DNA from: Linum tenue
Lineage: Eukaryota; Streptophyta; Magnoliopsida; Malpighiales; Linaceae
DNA: 64,000 nucleotides
Assembly (NCBI GenBank): GCA_946122785.1
Contig: CAMGYJ010000005.1
Span: forward strand, 78,300,547 to 78,364,546
Direction: 5' to 3'
Shown here one piece after another: positions 11,673 through 23,201 of the stretch (position 1 is the stretch's first letter; each line of letters begins with the position of its first letter). Below the pieces are notes generated by a model. The model made no database searches, was not told the origin of the DNA, and was given only the letters and a program-made list of their open reading frames with translations. The translations under genes and the position numbers were made by a program.

Positions 11673-14600
11673 ATGTCAAGGCCAAGTCTTTCATGTCTCT
11701 CCCTCTACCTGCTCACAGTCTCAGCCTTTTTCATTGCCCATGGAACCTCTCAGAGCCAGGAGAATACAGCCGATGACCGAGAAATCCTGCTAAGAATCAA
11801 GCAATACTGGCAGGACCCGCCGCAGCTGTCTCACTGGTCATCTTCAGGCTCCTCCTCGCCCTGCAGTTGGCCGGAAGTTAACTGCACCGTCGCCAACTCG
11901 GTCATGGGGTTGAATTTCAACTCCATGAACATCCCCGGTACGGTTCCACCATTCATTTGCGACTTAAAAAACTTGGCAGTTCTTGATCTTTATAACAACA
12001 GTATTGCGGGAGGTTTTCCAAGGGAGCTCTACAACTGTTCCATGCTCCAGTACTTGAATCTCGGTCAGAACTACTTCGTCGGTCCGGTTCCTGATGACAT
12101 CGACCGGTTGGCTCGCCTCAATCATCTCGATCTCTCTGGTAATAACTTCACCAGTGATATTCCGGCGGCCATTGGGCGGTTGAAGGAGCTGAGAGTTCTG
12201 TACCTCAATCAGAATCAGTTTAACGCGACTTTCCCACTGGAGATTGGCTTGTTATCCCACCTGGAAGAGTTATCATTGGCCCACAATGGGTTTCTGCCTT
12301 CGAGGCTGCATTTCAACTTCACCCAGCTGAAGAATCTCAAAGTGTTGTGGGTTTCTAATGCGAATTTGATTGGTGAGATAGCACCAACGATTGGGGAAAT
12401 GGCAGCTCTGGAGTATTTGGATTTATCTACGAATAAACTCAATGGAAGTATCCCTGATGGCTTGTTTAGGTTGAAGAACTTGACAGTGGTGTATCTATAC
12501 AAGAACAGATTATCTGGACCAATTCCTCAATCCGTGGAGTCTCTGGAATTGACCGACGTAGATGTTTCGGACAACAACTTGAGTGGCTTGATTCCTGATG
12601 ACTTCGGAAAGCTGGAGAAAGCCCGAATCTTGAATCTCTTCTTCAACAATTTGGGTGGCGAAATCCCAGAGAGCATTGGCAGGCTTCCACAACTGAAAGA
12701 GTTCAGTGTGTTCACTAACAACTTATCAGGCTCAATCCCTGCCGATTTTGGAAGATACTCCATGCTTGAAGTTCTTCAAGTTGACTCCAATCGCCTTACC
12801 GGTCAACTTCCTGAACATCTATGCAGCAATGGGAAGTTAGATGGAGTTGCAGCGTACGATAACTTTCTCAGTGGAGAGCTGCCCGCATCACTTGGAAACT
12901 GCAGCACCTTGAGATTCCTCAGCATTAAGAACAACTCTTTCTCTGGAGAGCTTCCTGCTGGGTTATGGACTGCAACTAATTTGGAAACTCTTATCATTGG
13001 AGATAATTCCTTCACAGGTCAGCTTCCTGATGATATGTCATGGAATCTTTCTCGAATTGAGATGAGCAACAACAACTTTACTGGGGGGATTCCAATTGGA
13101 GTGAGCAATTGGAGCAACATGGTGTTCTTCTCTGCAAGCAACAACTCCATTTCTGGCACAATCCCTCCACAGTTGACTTCCCTACCTCGACTCACCAATC
13201 TTATGCTAGATGGAAACCAACTTACTGGTTCCCTTCCATCTGACATCATCTCATGGGAGTCTCTAACAACTCTCAACCTCAGAAGAAACCAGCTCTCGGG
13301 TGAAATTCCTGACCAAATTGGCAATCTACTTCGTCTTTCAGAACTAGACTTATCAGAAAACCAATTGTCTGGCAACATTCCTCCACAAATCAGTCGATTG
13401 CCTCTAACTTCTCTGAATCTCTCCTCCAATCAGCTAGCGGGAAACATCCCACGGCAGTTTGAAAATGGTGCTTTTTCCGATAGCTTCTTGAACAACCCTG
13501 GTCTGTGTTCAAGCAACTCTGACCTGAACCTCAGTAGCTGCAACTCAAGACCTTCTCAATCAAGCAAGCGTACTGCGACTCACATCCTCGCCTTGGTGTT
13601 AAGCGTTTCAGCAATCATCGTCGTGGTATCTGTCATATCATCATTTCTCGCCATCAGGAAGCTTAGAGGGAAGCGAGTACAGGATTCTGCCTGGGAGTTC
13701 ACGTCGTTCCAGAAGCTCAACTTCACTGAGGAGAAAATCCTTGCAGGGTTAACAGAGAGCAATGTGATTGGAATGGGTGGTTCAGGGAAAGTCTATCGTG
13801 TTGCTGTGGACCGTCAGAATGATTTCGTTGCAGTGAAAAGAATCTGGAACGATGATGATAACAAACTGGCTAAGGAGTTCATGTCGGAAGTGGAGACATT
13901 GAGTGCAATCAGACACTCCAACATAGTCAAGCTTCTGTGCTGCATATCCAATGGCGATTCTAAGCTTCTTGTTTATGAGTATATGGAGAACCGTAGCCTG
14001 GATTGGTGGCTGCATTCCGGTACAATGAAGCGGGCAGCACTGGACTGGCCAAAGCGACTCAACATCGCCATATGTGCAGCTCAAGGTCTGGCTTACATGC
14101 ACCATGATTGTGTGCCTTCAATCATTCACCGAGACGTGAAATCCAGCAACATCCTTCTGGACTCCGAATTCAACGCCAAGATCGCCGATTTCGGCCTGGC
14201 AAGAATGACGATGATGAACAGCAGCAGCAGCAGTAGCAGTGGAGAAGAAGCTGCTGCTACGTTTTCCACGGTGGCTGGCTCGTTTGGCTACATGGCTCCA
14301 GGTATAGACTCCACTGCCTCGTTTCTCTTTTATTTACAGCAACTCTTAGACCTAGTAAATGACCGAAATACCAGCCAAATCACATCAAGAATTTTGAACG
14401 AAATGTCATTGATCCTTTATGATCCACCAATCCAGGAATCCATTTGAACCCAATGCATAATCGAGAAACTCATTAAAACCCAACTTAAACCCAATTGCCT
14501 CCTTTTTAAGGATACATGAAAGATGAAAACCTTGTCGTGCACACTTGCAGAGTACGGGCAGACGAGGAGGGTGAACGAGAAGATTGATGTGTACGGCTTT

Positions 14601-14975
14601 GGCGTGGTGCTGTTAGAGCTGACGACAGGGAGACAGGCGAACGGTGGGGGAGGGGAGGAGAAGATGAGGACGACGAAGAGCCTTGCAGAGTGGGCCTGGG
14701 GCCGAGTCCAGGAAGGGAAGGCGATCGGCAATGTCCTCGACGAGGAGGTGAAGGAGGAAGGTTGTTACTTGGATGAGATGGTGTCTGTTTTCAAGCTGGG
14801 GATTCTGTGTACGACCGCATTGCCTTCGAGCAGGCCGTCGATGAAGGAAGTGGTGCAGATGTTGGAAAGATGGAGAAGAGAGGGGATTTCACGAGGGAAG
14901 AGTGGCAGTGAAAGGAGGGTAGACGAGAGCCCTCTGCTTAGGAACTCCAATGGCGACAGTAGCTTGCCAGTGTGA
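11673..14975 (+). CDS. HSL3-like: LRR receptor-like kinase, subfamily XI, HSL3-like
   Basis: Two exons (11673-14301 and 14551-14975; GT-AG intron 14302-14550) encode 1017 residues. The intron falls inside the MAPE motif, joining cca-g to ag-tac. Order: signal peptide (about 1-28); LRRNT_2 with PCSWPEVNC; about 20 plant-type LRRs; a single TM near residues 635-660; Ser/Thr kinase with P-loop GMGGSGKVYRV (about 700), VAVKRIW, HRDVKSSNILL (about 819; an RD kinase) and DFGLAR (about 839). Overall sequence recalls Arabidopsis HSL3 (At5g25930), the receptor of CTNIP/SCREW peptides in stress signalling. The start at 11673 gives a proper signal peptide; the frame stays open 92 codons further upstream. 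A Ser-rich insert (AGC repeat near 14219-14241) lies between DFG and MAPE. The true ligand is unknown. Confidence 0.93.
14302..14550 (+). other. Intron of the HSL3-like kinase
   Basis: A 249-bp GT...CTTGCAG intron. Splicing restores the MAPEYGQ kinase motif, and the summed exon lengths (2629 + 425) are divisible by three. Unspliced reading runs into stops within the intron. Confidence 0.93.
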
Positions 14976-15304
14976 TTATGGGTGTAGATATTACATAGCA
15001 AGGAGTTTGAAGTAGTCACTAGTCAGGCAAAGATTGTATTTTGGCGGGTTTTTTTTCCTATTTCCAGCTGTAGTGGTAAAAGAATGAATGCACAATAAAC
15101 AATCATACATACATATCCAACAAGATAAGGAATCGGAATACAATGTATGAATGTAACACAAGAGATATATATGCCCTCTATCTGTGTGTTAATTCGCACA
15201 TTTGTTGCTCTCTCTTAAATGTCTGGTATAATAGCTTTTTACTTTTTGTGAGTCAGGATATAGGCTGGCTGAGAGCCTGACTCGTGCAAGTATGAGAAAG
15301 AAGT
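14976..15304. other. 3' flank of the receptor kinase
   Basis: This is AT-rich DNA with possible polyadenylation signals (for example AATAAAC near 15094). It ends where the LINE-like coding sequence begins. Confidence 0.5.
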
Positions 15305-16329
15305 CAGGGTGTGATCCGGTGGATAGGGGCGTTATGGATAAAAGTGTGGGACCTTGAGGTGCAACCCAAGCTCAGGCTTTTTATCTGGCAACTTTTGCAA
15401 CGCACTCTCCCGACGATGGAGGCTTTAATTCGGAAGAAGGTCTTGGTTTTACCACGCTGTCCCGTGTGCTGGGCTCCAGAAGAAAATATAGAACACTTAT
15501 TTTTCTTGTGCCCGGTGGCGGTGGCGATATGGGAAATGGCAGGGTTACGGAATGACTTATTGATTGGTCAAGAACAAGCGTTCCCTATTTTCTTCCGGCG
15601 GTTCTTAGAGCGGGACTCCTCTCCCGTGAGAGTGGTTCGTCTTGTTTGTCTTCTCTGGCGGATTTGGAAGTCTAGAAATTTGGTGGCCTTTGAGGGATAG
15701 CAAGACATTTTCTCAGTACTGGAAAGGTAGTTCAGTTTTCAGGTTCAGGAATGGTTGGATAGTTTGTCCCCGACTAGTGGGAGAGTAACTGCTCCAGCAG
15801 TGCAGGTGGTTGAGCCGGGTGTCGTGCCGGGTGTATACAGGTGCGCCTTTGATGGGGCGATTTCTAATGGGTCGCATGGCTCCATTGGGATTGTCCTGCA
15901 GGATGAGGCTGGTGGGATTCTAATGGCACGAGGGTTGTGTATCTCCGGTATGGTTGATCCGATGTTGGTGGAGGCAATGGCTCTTCGAGATGCACTGTGC
16001 TAGTGTGCAGAGGCTGGTCTTTCGGCAGTTCAGTTTGTTGGTGATGCGAAGGTGGTGATCGACAAAGCTAACGCAGGGACCAGTAGGGATGCGAAAGGCG
16101 GGGCTATCTTCCAGGAAATCTGTCGGCTGCTGGGAGCTAATGTTGGGTTTAGAGTGATGTTTGTAGGTAGACAGAACAATAGGGTGGCCCATTTGGTGGC
16201 CAAAAAAGCCCTCGATTTGTTTCCTACGAGAAGTATTGGTTTTGATTTTCGGGCGTGGTTGTGCTCGGAAATTGGTTTGATGTAACTTTTTTGTCTTGGT
16301 AATGCAAGTATCTTTTCGGGAAAAAAAAA
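15305..16329 (+). pseudogene. LINE (L1-type) 3' end: zf-RVT plus RNase H, 5'-truncated
   Basis: Frame 15311-15700 encodes the reverse-transcriptase-associated zinc-binding region (CPVCWAPEENIEHLFFLC, then LLWRIWKSRNLVAFEG). After stops it continues as an RNase H-like domain (15755-16285: CAFDGAISNGSHGSIGIVL, VGDAKVVIDKA, RQNNRVAHLVAKKAL). The element ends in a short A-run at 16321-16329. Truncation at the 5' side, internal stops and the A-tail are typical of a dead LINE copy inserted just downstream of the kinase gene. Confidence 0.9.
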
Positions 16330-16865
16330 CAACTGGTTTTCGATTTGAACTGCGCGATGACTCTGATTTACCCCTCTGGTTTACCCTTGGAAGACAATGA
16401 ATTGTACACCATGGGTCGGGTTTTGTCAAAACCAAACTTAAATTCATAGGTTTATCCGTAAAAAAAATCGGGGTAAAACCCACTGGGTTTGAAAAACTCA
16501 AACTCAACCCAACACGCTTGATGTCCGCGGGTTCATGGGCACCTATAAGTTTTTGCGGTAAAAAATTTACAATAACAAGTTCATATCAAAATAAAATTCA
16601 AACATCAATTCCCACATACAAATTATCCACATATAAAACATCAGTCTATAAAATTCAAACAAATCACAATTACACTAAATAAAAGCATACAATTTTTTGT
16701 TTTTCGTTCATTTGTTTGGGGAGAGTAGGGAGGCGGCAAAGTGAGTCGGGAGTGTCGTGAGAGTTAGATTAAGGGAAATTAGAATTAGGGTAGGGTTTGG
16801 GTAGAGTAGGGCGATGAAATAAGTGTGTGCGGGCACCAGCACCCTTGTTCCATGAAGTTCAGCGA
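16330..16865. other. Transposon debris, unassigned
   Basis: Around 16400-16560, GGGTTT/AAACCC-rich phrases such as 'cgcgggttcatgggcacc' resemble the internal repeats of hAT-type elements seen elsewhere in the window. No matched ends could be found. The rest up to the gag start is AT-rich with nothing recognisable. Confidence 0.35.
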
Positions 16866-16869
16866 CTTC

Positions 16870-17937
16870 TTCGACATCATCAACGTGTAGGGATGCCTCA
16901 AGCAGAAACAAGAGTGCGACAACAACAAATTCATGATGAAGAGCAGGAGGATTTCGTTGATCTTGAAGACTAATACATCCAAGAAGAAGAGGATGATCTT
17001 TGCAATTTCAAGGTAACCATTCCATCGTTTCGAGGTACGACAAACCCTGATGCCTACCTAGATTGGGAGCGAAAGATGGAGTTGGTGTTTGATTGCCATA
17101 ATTATTCGAAAAAGAAGAAGGTGACGTTGGCTGCCCTAGTATTCTCGGATTATGCTCTAGTTTGGTGGGATCAGCTATGCACGGGGAAGAGGAGAAATAG
17201 ACAACATCCTATTGATACATGAGATGAGATGAAGGATATTATGAGGGATCAATTTGGGCCAAGTTCCCATCAAAGAGATATGTATCAGAACCTCCAACTT
17301 CTTCGGCAAGGAACTAAAAGTGTTGAAGATTACCACAAGGAGATGAAAGTTTTGATGATACGGGCTGATGTTAGAGAAGATCGAGAGGCCACCATTGCTC
17401 GTTTCCTGTATGGTCCCAATCGTGAGATTAAAAACATGGTTGAAATCCAACCACTCCTTGAGCTTGAAGATCTTGCCTCTATGGCCAGCAATGTGGAAAG
17501 GTAGCTAGGTACTAGACGGTTTCAACCTTCTACGAGTTCCCCACGACCAAATCAGGGTGTTGCTACTAAGCTTAAACCGCAAGTTTCTACTAGAGAGTCT
17601 CCCAAGCCTGCGACATGGGTTGAGAGTGCTAATTCTGGTGTGAATCAAGGTGGATCATCTGGGGGAATTCAGGGTTTCAAATGTCATAGAAGAGGTCATA
17701 TTGCGAGTCAATGCCCAAACAAGAAGACCTTAATTCTACTCGACAATGGCGAGTATGTTTCCGAAGAGGAAGTAGAAGAGGCCACCGATTCTGAAGTTGA
17801 TGAATCTCTTGATATGGAAGCACCTCCGGGAAGTTTGTTGGTGACAATAAGGGTAATGACCGTACAACCTAAGGGAGATCTAGAGCAGCGTGAGAATTTG
17901 TTCCACACCAGGTGCGTGGTTGATGGAAAGCTACTCT
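16870..17937 (+). pseudogene. Ty3/gypsy element 1: gag remnant
   Basis: Conceptual translation from about 16890 gives an acidic leader, then a retrotransposon gag domain (FRGTTNPDAYLDWERKMELVF ... LVWWDQL at 17035-17180, and MRDQFGPSSHQRDMYQNLQLLRQGT from 17247). A zinc knuckle sits near 17670 (FKCHRRGHIASQC), where the second Cys of CX2C is Arg. Stops interrupt it (for example 17221 and 17502). The 5' LTR is not found. The frame is broken at 17938 by a solo LTR and resumes at 19295. Confidence 0.88.
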
Positions 17938-19289
17938 TGACACGCTATGACACAATACCTAACAATGGCCAAGTGTAACCAATGAAAGGGACTGCAGTAT
18001 AGTGGCACAAGTAATAAATATTGAATCCACGGGTCTCTAGAGTTACTATTACTCAGCTTCAGTTCATTATCTAGCAAACTAGATTAAGGATTGATTTACT
18101 AAACTACTCTTCCAATTACTCTACTAATTACAGGTTTGGAACTCACTTAGGTACGATTCCCCCTAGCTCCTCAATTAGGTCAAAGTTGTAATTCCTTTTG
18201 GTTGTTTTAATGTTGATTAAACTGCGGAAGATCCTAATTTAGCTTGGAATCTCTTAAGCTGACCAAGCCCTCTTAGACAGAATACCCGACAGGCAACTAG
18301 CCTTCACCGGAATAGACTGCTAAGGGGATTCACACAAATCTCTACTGCATGGAATGAATTCCAGTATAAAGCAATGAATTGACTGACTCTCGCACAACCA
18401 ATTCACTACTATCAATCAAGGAAGCTCTCTTAACCTAATCAGATTCTATATATCATAGGTTAAAGCAGAAATCAAGAGAATTTGATCAGGATTCAATTGA
18501 CTCAATAAATCATGCCTCAATCGATTATAATCACACAATATAGCATCCAAAACTTCATACAAGAAAGATCCTAACACATGGAACTAGGGTTTCACAAAAC
18601 CTAATTGAAGGGAAGTTATTCCATAGAGAAGAGAGAGATTGCAGTATAACTTTCCAGATCTTCAATCTTCATGTCTAGACTTGTTCCTTGATCTTCAATG
18701 GTGAAGAATCCTCCAAGATAGCTCCAAGAATGGCTCTAGATCGCCTCTCTCTTTTTGGTTTGTCCCTTGGGTGTTTGGGATCCAAAACCCAGCTCCCCCT
18801 CTCCAAAAATCGCAAAACAGCTTTTATGCCCGCTGAAACTCGCACCCCCTACTAGCACGGCCGTGCAAATTGAGGTTTTGGCCGTGAAAACCCCCTGGGA
18901 AACGCACACGGCCGTGCACAATTTCCAGCATGCACTCCTAAGCTTCGTTGATCTCGTTTGACCTCGTTTGACCTCTGATTCAGGTGTCGTTTGATCCCAG
19001 ATGCTCGTAGTCTTGTCCTCTTTCTTTTCATGACAACCTTCCATGATTCTTTGTTAATAAAATGAGGTATAAATCCATTCTTCCTCAAGTCATTCCCGAG
19101 TTTCTCACCCAGAGTTGCCAATTGATCTCCGATTGACTTGAAACTTGCGCCTAGGCTTCACTTTACATGCTAGGACATGAAATATGACAAAGGAACACAA
19201 CCTAGTGTAAAATAGTCCAAGAAATCAAAATCTCAAGCCAAAATGATCAAGAAACAAGGGTGCAAACATGTGCAAATACAACGTTATCA
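17938..19289 (+). mobile_element. Solo LTR (Tat/Ogre-like) inserted in gypsy1 protease region
   Basis: The 1352-bp sequence starts TGACACG and ends CGTTATCA. It is flanked by the 5-bp duplication ACTCT (17933-17937 and 19290-19294). Removing the insert and one ACTCT joins the host frame as DGKLLSMVIDGGSYTNV, the expected protease region, which confirms the boundaries. It lacks internal coding sequence, so it is a solo LTR. A second, truncated relative lies at about 30665-31925. Its style (integer-spaced leader phrases, CACGGCCGTG palindromes near 18858 and 18908) recalls Tat-lineage LTRs; that lineage call is from memory. Confidence 0.9.
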
Positions 19290-19294
19290 ACTCT

Positions 19295-19850
19295 CTATGG
19301 TGATCGACGGAGGAAGTTACACTAACGTAATAAGTGCAATTGTGGTGAAGAAGCTAGGGTTTAATACATAGAACCATCCTAAGCCCTATACTCTACAATG
19401 GCTTAAAGATCATGGATCAATTAAAGTAACGAATCAAGCATTGATGAAGTTCGAGATTGGTGAGTATAAGGATGAAATTTTGTGTCATGTGGTACTGATG
19501 CATGCGGCACACATACTTCTGGGCATGCCATTATAGTTCGATCCTCAAGCATGACATGATGGATTTACTAATTAGTACAAGCTGGTACATGGAGGTCAGA
19601 AGTTTGTGCTTAAACCACTCTCTCCGAAGGAAGTCTATGGAGATCAATTACAAATGCAGGAAAGTCGAGAGTGGGAGAAGGAGATCAATGACACGGTCAA
19701 GAATGAGAAGGAAGGTTCCAATATCGTGGGATCCAAGACAATGATGTTGGCACGAAGTGGAGATTTGAAACAAGCAACCTATGATCATGATCATCTACAA
19801 GGGCGTTTCATTAATCAAGAGTTGGTCCAAGAAGATACTCATGAGGAATG
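19295..19850 (+). pseudogene. Gypsy1: protease and linker remnant
   Basis: MVIDGGSYTNVIS (from about 19298) is the aspartic protease core, D-G-G-S rather than the usual D-T/S-G. It is followed by LQWLKDHGSIKVTNQ and, after stops, an acidic linker (19606-19850). Stops at TAG/TGA positions show it is dead. Confidence 0.8.
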
Positions 19851-19857
19851 AGGTGTT

Positions 19858-20550
19858 TTGGAGGAGTTTGACGATGTTTTTCCCGAGGAAGCACCAATGG
19901 GGCTGCCTCCCATCCGAGGGATTGGACATCAGATTGATTTTGTTCTGGGAGCTACTATTCCGAACAAAGCAGCTTATAAAATGAATCTAGAGGAGTCAAA
20001 AGATTTGCAGAGGCTGATTGATGAGCTCATGAAGAAATGCCATGTTCGTGAAAGCATGAGCCCTTGTGCAGTTCCTGTTATACTCGTGCCCAAGAAGGAT
20101 CACACCTGGCGAATGTGTGTTGGCTGTTGAGCCATTAATCATATCACAGTTAAGTATCGTCATCCTATACCTCGTTTAGATGATATGCTTGACGAATTAC
20201 ATGACTCTAGTGTGTTTTCCAAGATTGATTTGAGATCAGGTTATCACCAAATTCTTATGAAGGAGGGAGACGAGTGGAAAACTGCTTTTAAGACCAAGCA
20301 TGGATTACGAATGGTTGGTGATGCCCTTTGGTTTAACCAATGCTCCTAGCACGTTCATGAGGTTGATGAACCACGTTTTGAGGTCTTTTATTGGCAACTT
20401 CGTGGTTGTCTATTTCGATCACATTCCGATTTATTCGAAGTGCATGGATGATCATCTCAATCACTTGAGAGAGGTTTTGGCGACGTTGAGAAAGGAAAAA
20501 CTATTTGCTAACTTCAAGAAGTGCATGTTTTTCACCCTTTAGTGTTGTTT
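19858..20550 (+). pseudogene. Gypsy1: reverse transcriptase remnant
   Basis: [50 protein letters not shown] and [18 protein letters not shown] are standard Ty3/gypsy RT blocks. The catalytic YFDD box reads VVYFDHIPIYSK, so one catalytic Asp is lost. A TGA interrupts the CVDCRAIN-type block near 20128, and frameshifts break the chain near 20300 and 20540. Confidence 0.9.
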
Positions 20551-20559
20551 TTCTTGTTT

Positions 20560-21190
20560 TTGTGGCGAGTGTAGATGGAGTCAAGGTGGATGAAGAGAAG
20601 GTGAATGCAATTCGAGCTTGCCTACTCTTACCAACGTGAATGAAGTGAGAAGTTTTCATGGGTTGGCTGGTTTCTATAGGCATTTTATGCTCAACTTCAG
20701 CATCATTGTCGCACCCTTGACCTCTATAATCAAGAGGAATATGACGTTCCATTGGGGAGAAGAGCAAACCAAGGCATTCGAGCTACTCAAGCACAAGCTC
20801 ACCCATTCTCATGTCTTGATGTTACTTGAGTTTGGTAAAAACGTTTGAAGTGGAGTGTGATGCTTCTGGTTTGGGAATTGGAGCTGTGTTAATGAAAGAG
20901 AAGAGGCCTATTGCATACTTCAATGAGAAGTTGAGTGGGGCTTCCCTCAACTATCCTACATACGATAAGGAGCTCTATGCATTGGTACGAGCGTTGGAGA
21001 CTTGGAAGCATTATCTATGGCCGAAGGAGTTTGTGATACATATTGATCACAAGTCTCTCAAGTATTTGAAGGCTTAACACAAGCTCAATAAGAGGCATTC
21101 TGGATGGGTGGAATTCATTAATCATTCCCATACGTGATCAAGTATAAGTAGGGCAAGGAGAATGTAGTTGTTGATGTCCTATCTCGAAGG
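20560..21190 (+). pseudogene. Gypsy1: RNase H remnant
   Basis: VNEVRSFHGLAGFYRHFM (RT thumb/connection) is followed by [24 protein letters not shown] and [22 protein letters not shown], the usual RNase H blocks. A stop follows LKYLKA at 21075, and the 'SRARRM' region continues in a different frame. Confidence 0.88.
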
Positions 21191-21196
21191 CATACA

Positions 21197-22665
21197 TTGA
21201 TCACCATGATGGATGTAAGGTATTTGGGATTCGAGCATATTAAGGAGCTTTATGATGATGATGCTGACTTTGGAGATATCTATAAGGCTTGTGAGAAGCA
21301 TGAAGATGGGAAGTATTTTCGAAGTGAAGGCTATCCGTTTCGAGCTAATCAGTTATGCATTCCACGTGCATCACTTCGAGAGTTATTGTTGAAGGAAGCT
21401 CATGGAGGAGGTATCATGGCGCATTTTAGTGTAGACAAGACATTGAGTTGTCTACAATAGCATTTTTATTGGCCTCACATGAAGGGAGACGTGGAGAATC
21501 TGTGTACAAGATGCGTGGAGTGTAACCAAGCCAAATCGAAGGTGCAATCGTCTATATTGTACACACCATTGTCGATTACTTATGCTCCATGGATCGATAT
21601 ATCTATGGATTTTGTGCTGGGTTTGCCGAGAACAAAGAAGGGCAGGGATCCCATTTTTGTAGTAGTGGATCGGTTCTCGAAGATGGCACACTTCATTCCA
21701 TGTCAAAAGACTGACGATGCTGTGAATGTGGCTGATTTGTTCTTTCGGGAAGTGGTGAGATTGCATGGGATGCCACGTACTATCATGTCTAATTGAGACA
21801 CCAAGTTTCTGAATTACTTTTGGAAGACGTTGTGGAGCAAATTGGGGACGAGACTGTTGTTTTCTACTACATGTCATCCTCAAACTGATGGGCAAACATA
21901 GGTGGTCAATCAAACTCTGTCCCAGATGCTTCGAGCTGTGATCAAGAGCAACATCAAGGTTTGGGAGGACTGTCTACCCCACGTAGAGTTTGCTTACAAC
22001 AGAATGGTGCATTCGATGACAAAGTTCTCTCCTTTTGACCTCGTGTATGGTTTCAATCCTCTCACACCATTAGATTTGACACCATTACCTTTGAAAGAGC
22101 AAGTCAATCTCTATGGAGCAAAGAAGGCTGAATTCGTGAAGAGTCTCCACGAGAAGGCTAGGTTGAACATTGAAAGTAGAACGGAGCAGATATGAGGAAG
22201 GTTAACAAGCATAGAAAACCGAGGCACTTTGAAGTGGGGGACTAGGTGTGGGTGCACTTGAGGAAGGAAATATTTTCACAACAAAGAAAATCCAAGCTGA
22301 TGCCTCGATGTGATGGTCCATTTCAAGTGGTTCCAAAGGTGGTAAGCAATGCTTGCAAGATCAACTTGTCGGGGGAGTATGGAGCGAGTGCAATTTTTAA
22401 TGTTTCTGACCTTGCACCTTATTTGGATGGCAATTCATATTTAAGGTCAAATCCGTTTTAAGAAGGGGGGACTGAAGAGGGCATCAAAGGCCCAGTCACA
22501 CGTTCTAAGGCAAAGGTGATGAGAGACAAGTTTGCAACGTATTTGGGTTGTTACTTTGCAAGCATGGATGTGGAGTTAGTCAAGTACAAACCTTTTATGA
22601 TGTTGCAAGTCGTGGAGGAAGAAGGAATTCTTGAAGATATGGCAGAATGTGAGAAGAAGGCTTAA
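21197..22665 (+). pseudogene. Gypsy1: integrase and C-terminal tail remnant
   Basis: Blocks seen include the zinc-finger region ([37 protein letters not shown]), the core ([39 protein letters not shown]) and the third block ([33 protein letters not shown]). A KWGD-type barrel (22246-22461) and the tail GIKGPVTRSKAKVMRDKF, ending at a stop at 22663-22665, complete it. Stops occur at CLQ*HFYWP, SN*DTKF and DGQT*VVNQ. Confidence 0.9.
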
Positions 22666-23201
22666 CGAGATTTTCTAGTGTAATGACCCGACCCTTTTCG
22701 TAAATCAAACCGAAAACCGATTACTCCGGAGCAACCCAAACCACATTTTATAATAAACAAACTGACATTATTTAAGAATTTTAAACAAAAAGCCCCAACA
22801 CTTGGGCAAAATCTCAATCTCAAACACTTAAAACAACTTTACGTAGAATCTCCAGTTTATACTCATAATCATAAAAAAATATAATTAAACTATTCTAACT
22901 CTGGCACCTCACGAGCTCCCTGAGATCTTGTCCATGCTGGTACGACTTCTCTCCTCGCCCTGCCTCTCCTCGAAAACCACATCCGCTAACCCTTCCTCAA
23001 CCTGGTGAGTGAGAAGGGGGTCAGTCTCGTCGTTACTTCCTAAGATTTTCGCCCTAAGAAAACTCCTTACTAAAACACGTTATTAGCGTTTCCTTTCCTT
23101 AGATGAAAGTTGTTCTCGCTTTCATCTTTAATAACTTATTTCAACCTTAACTCATAGAAGTTCTCTACTTCTATCCTTAACTCAAACACAAAACACTAGG
23201 T

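Noticed and set aside
14523..14975. Separate small kinase-like gene after the receptor kinase
   Set aside because: It is exon 2 of the same gene. GT-AG splicing at 14302/14550 restores the MAPEYGQ motif and the frame.
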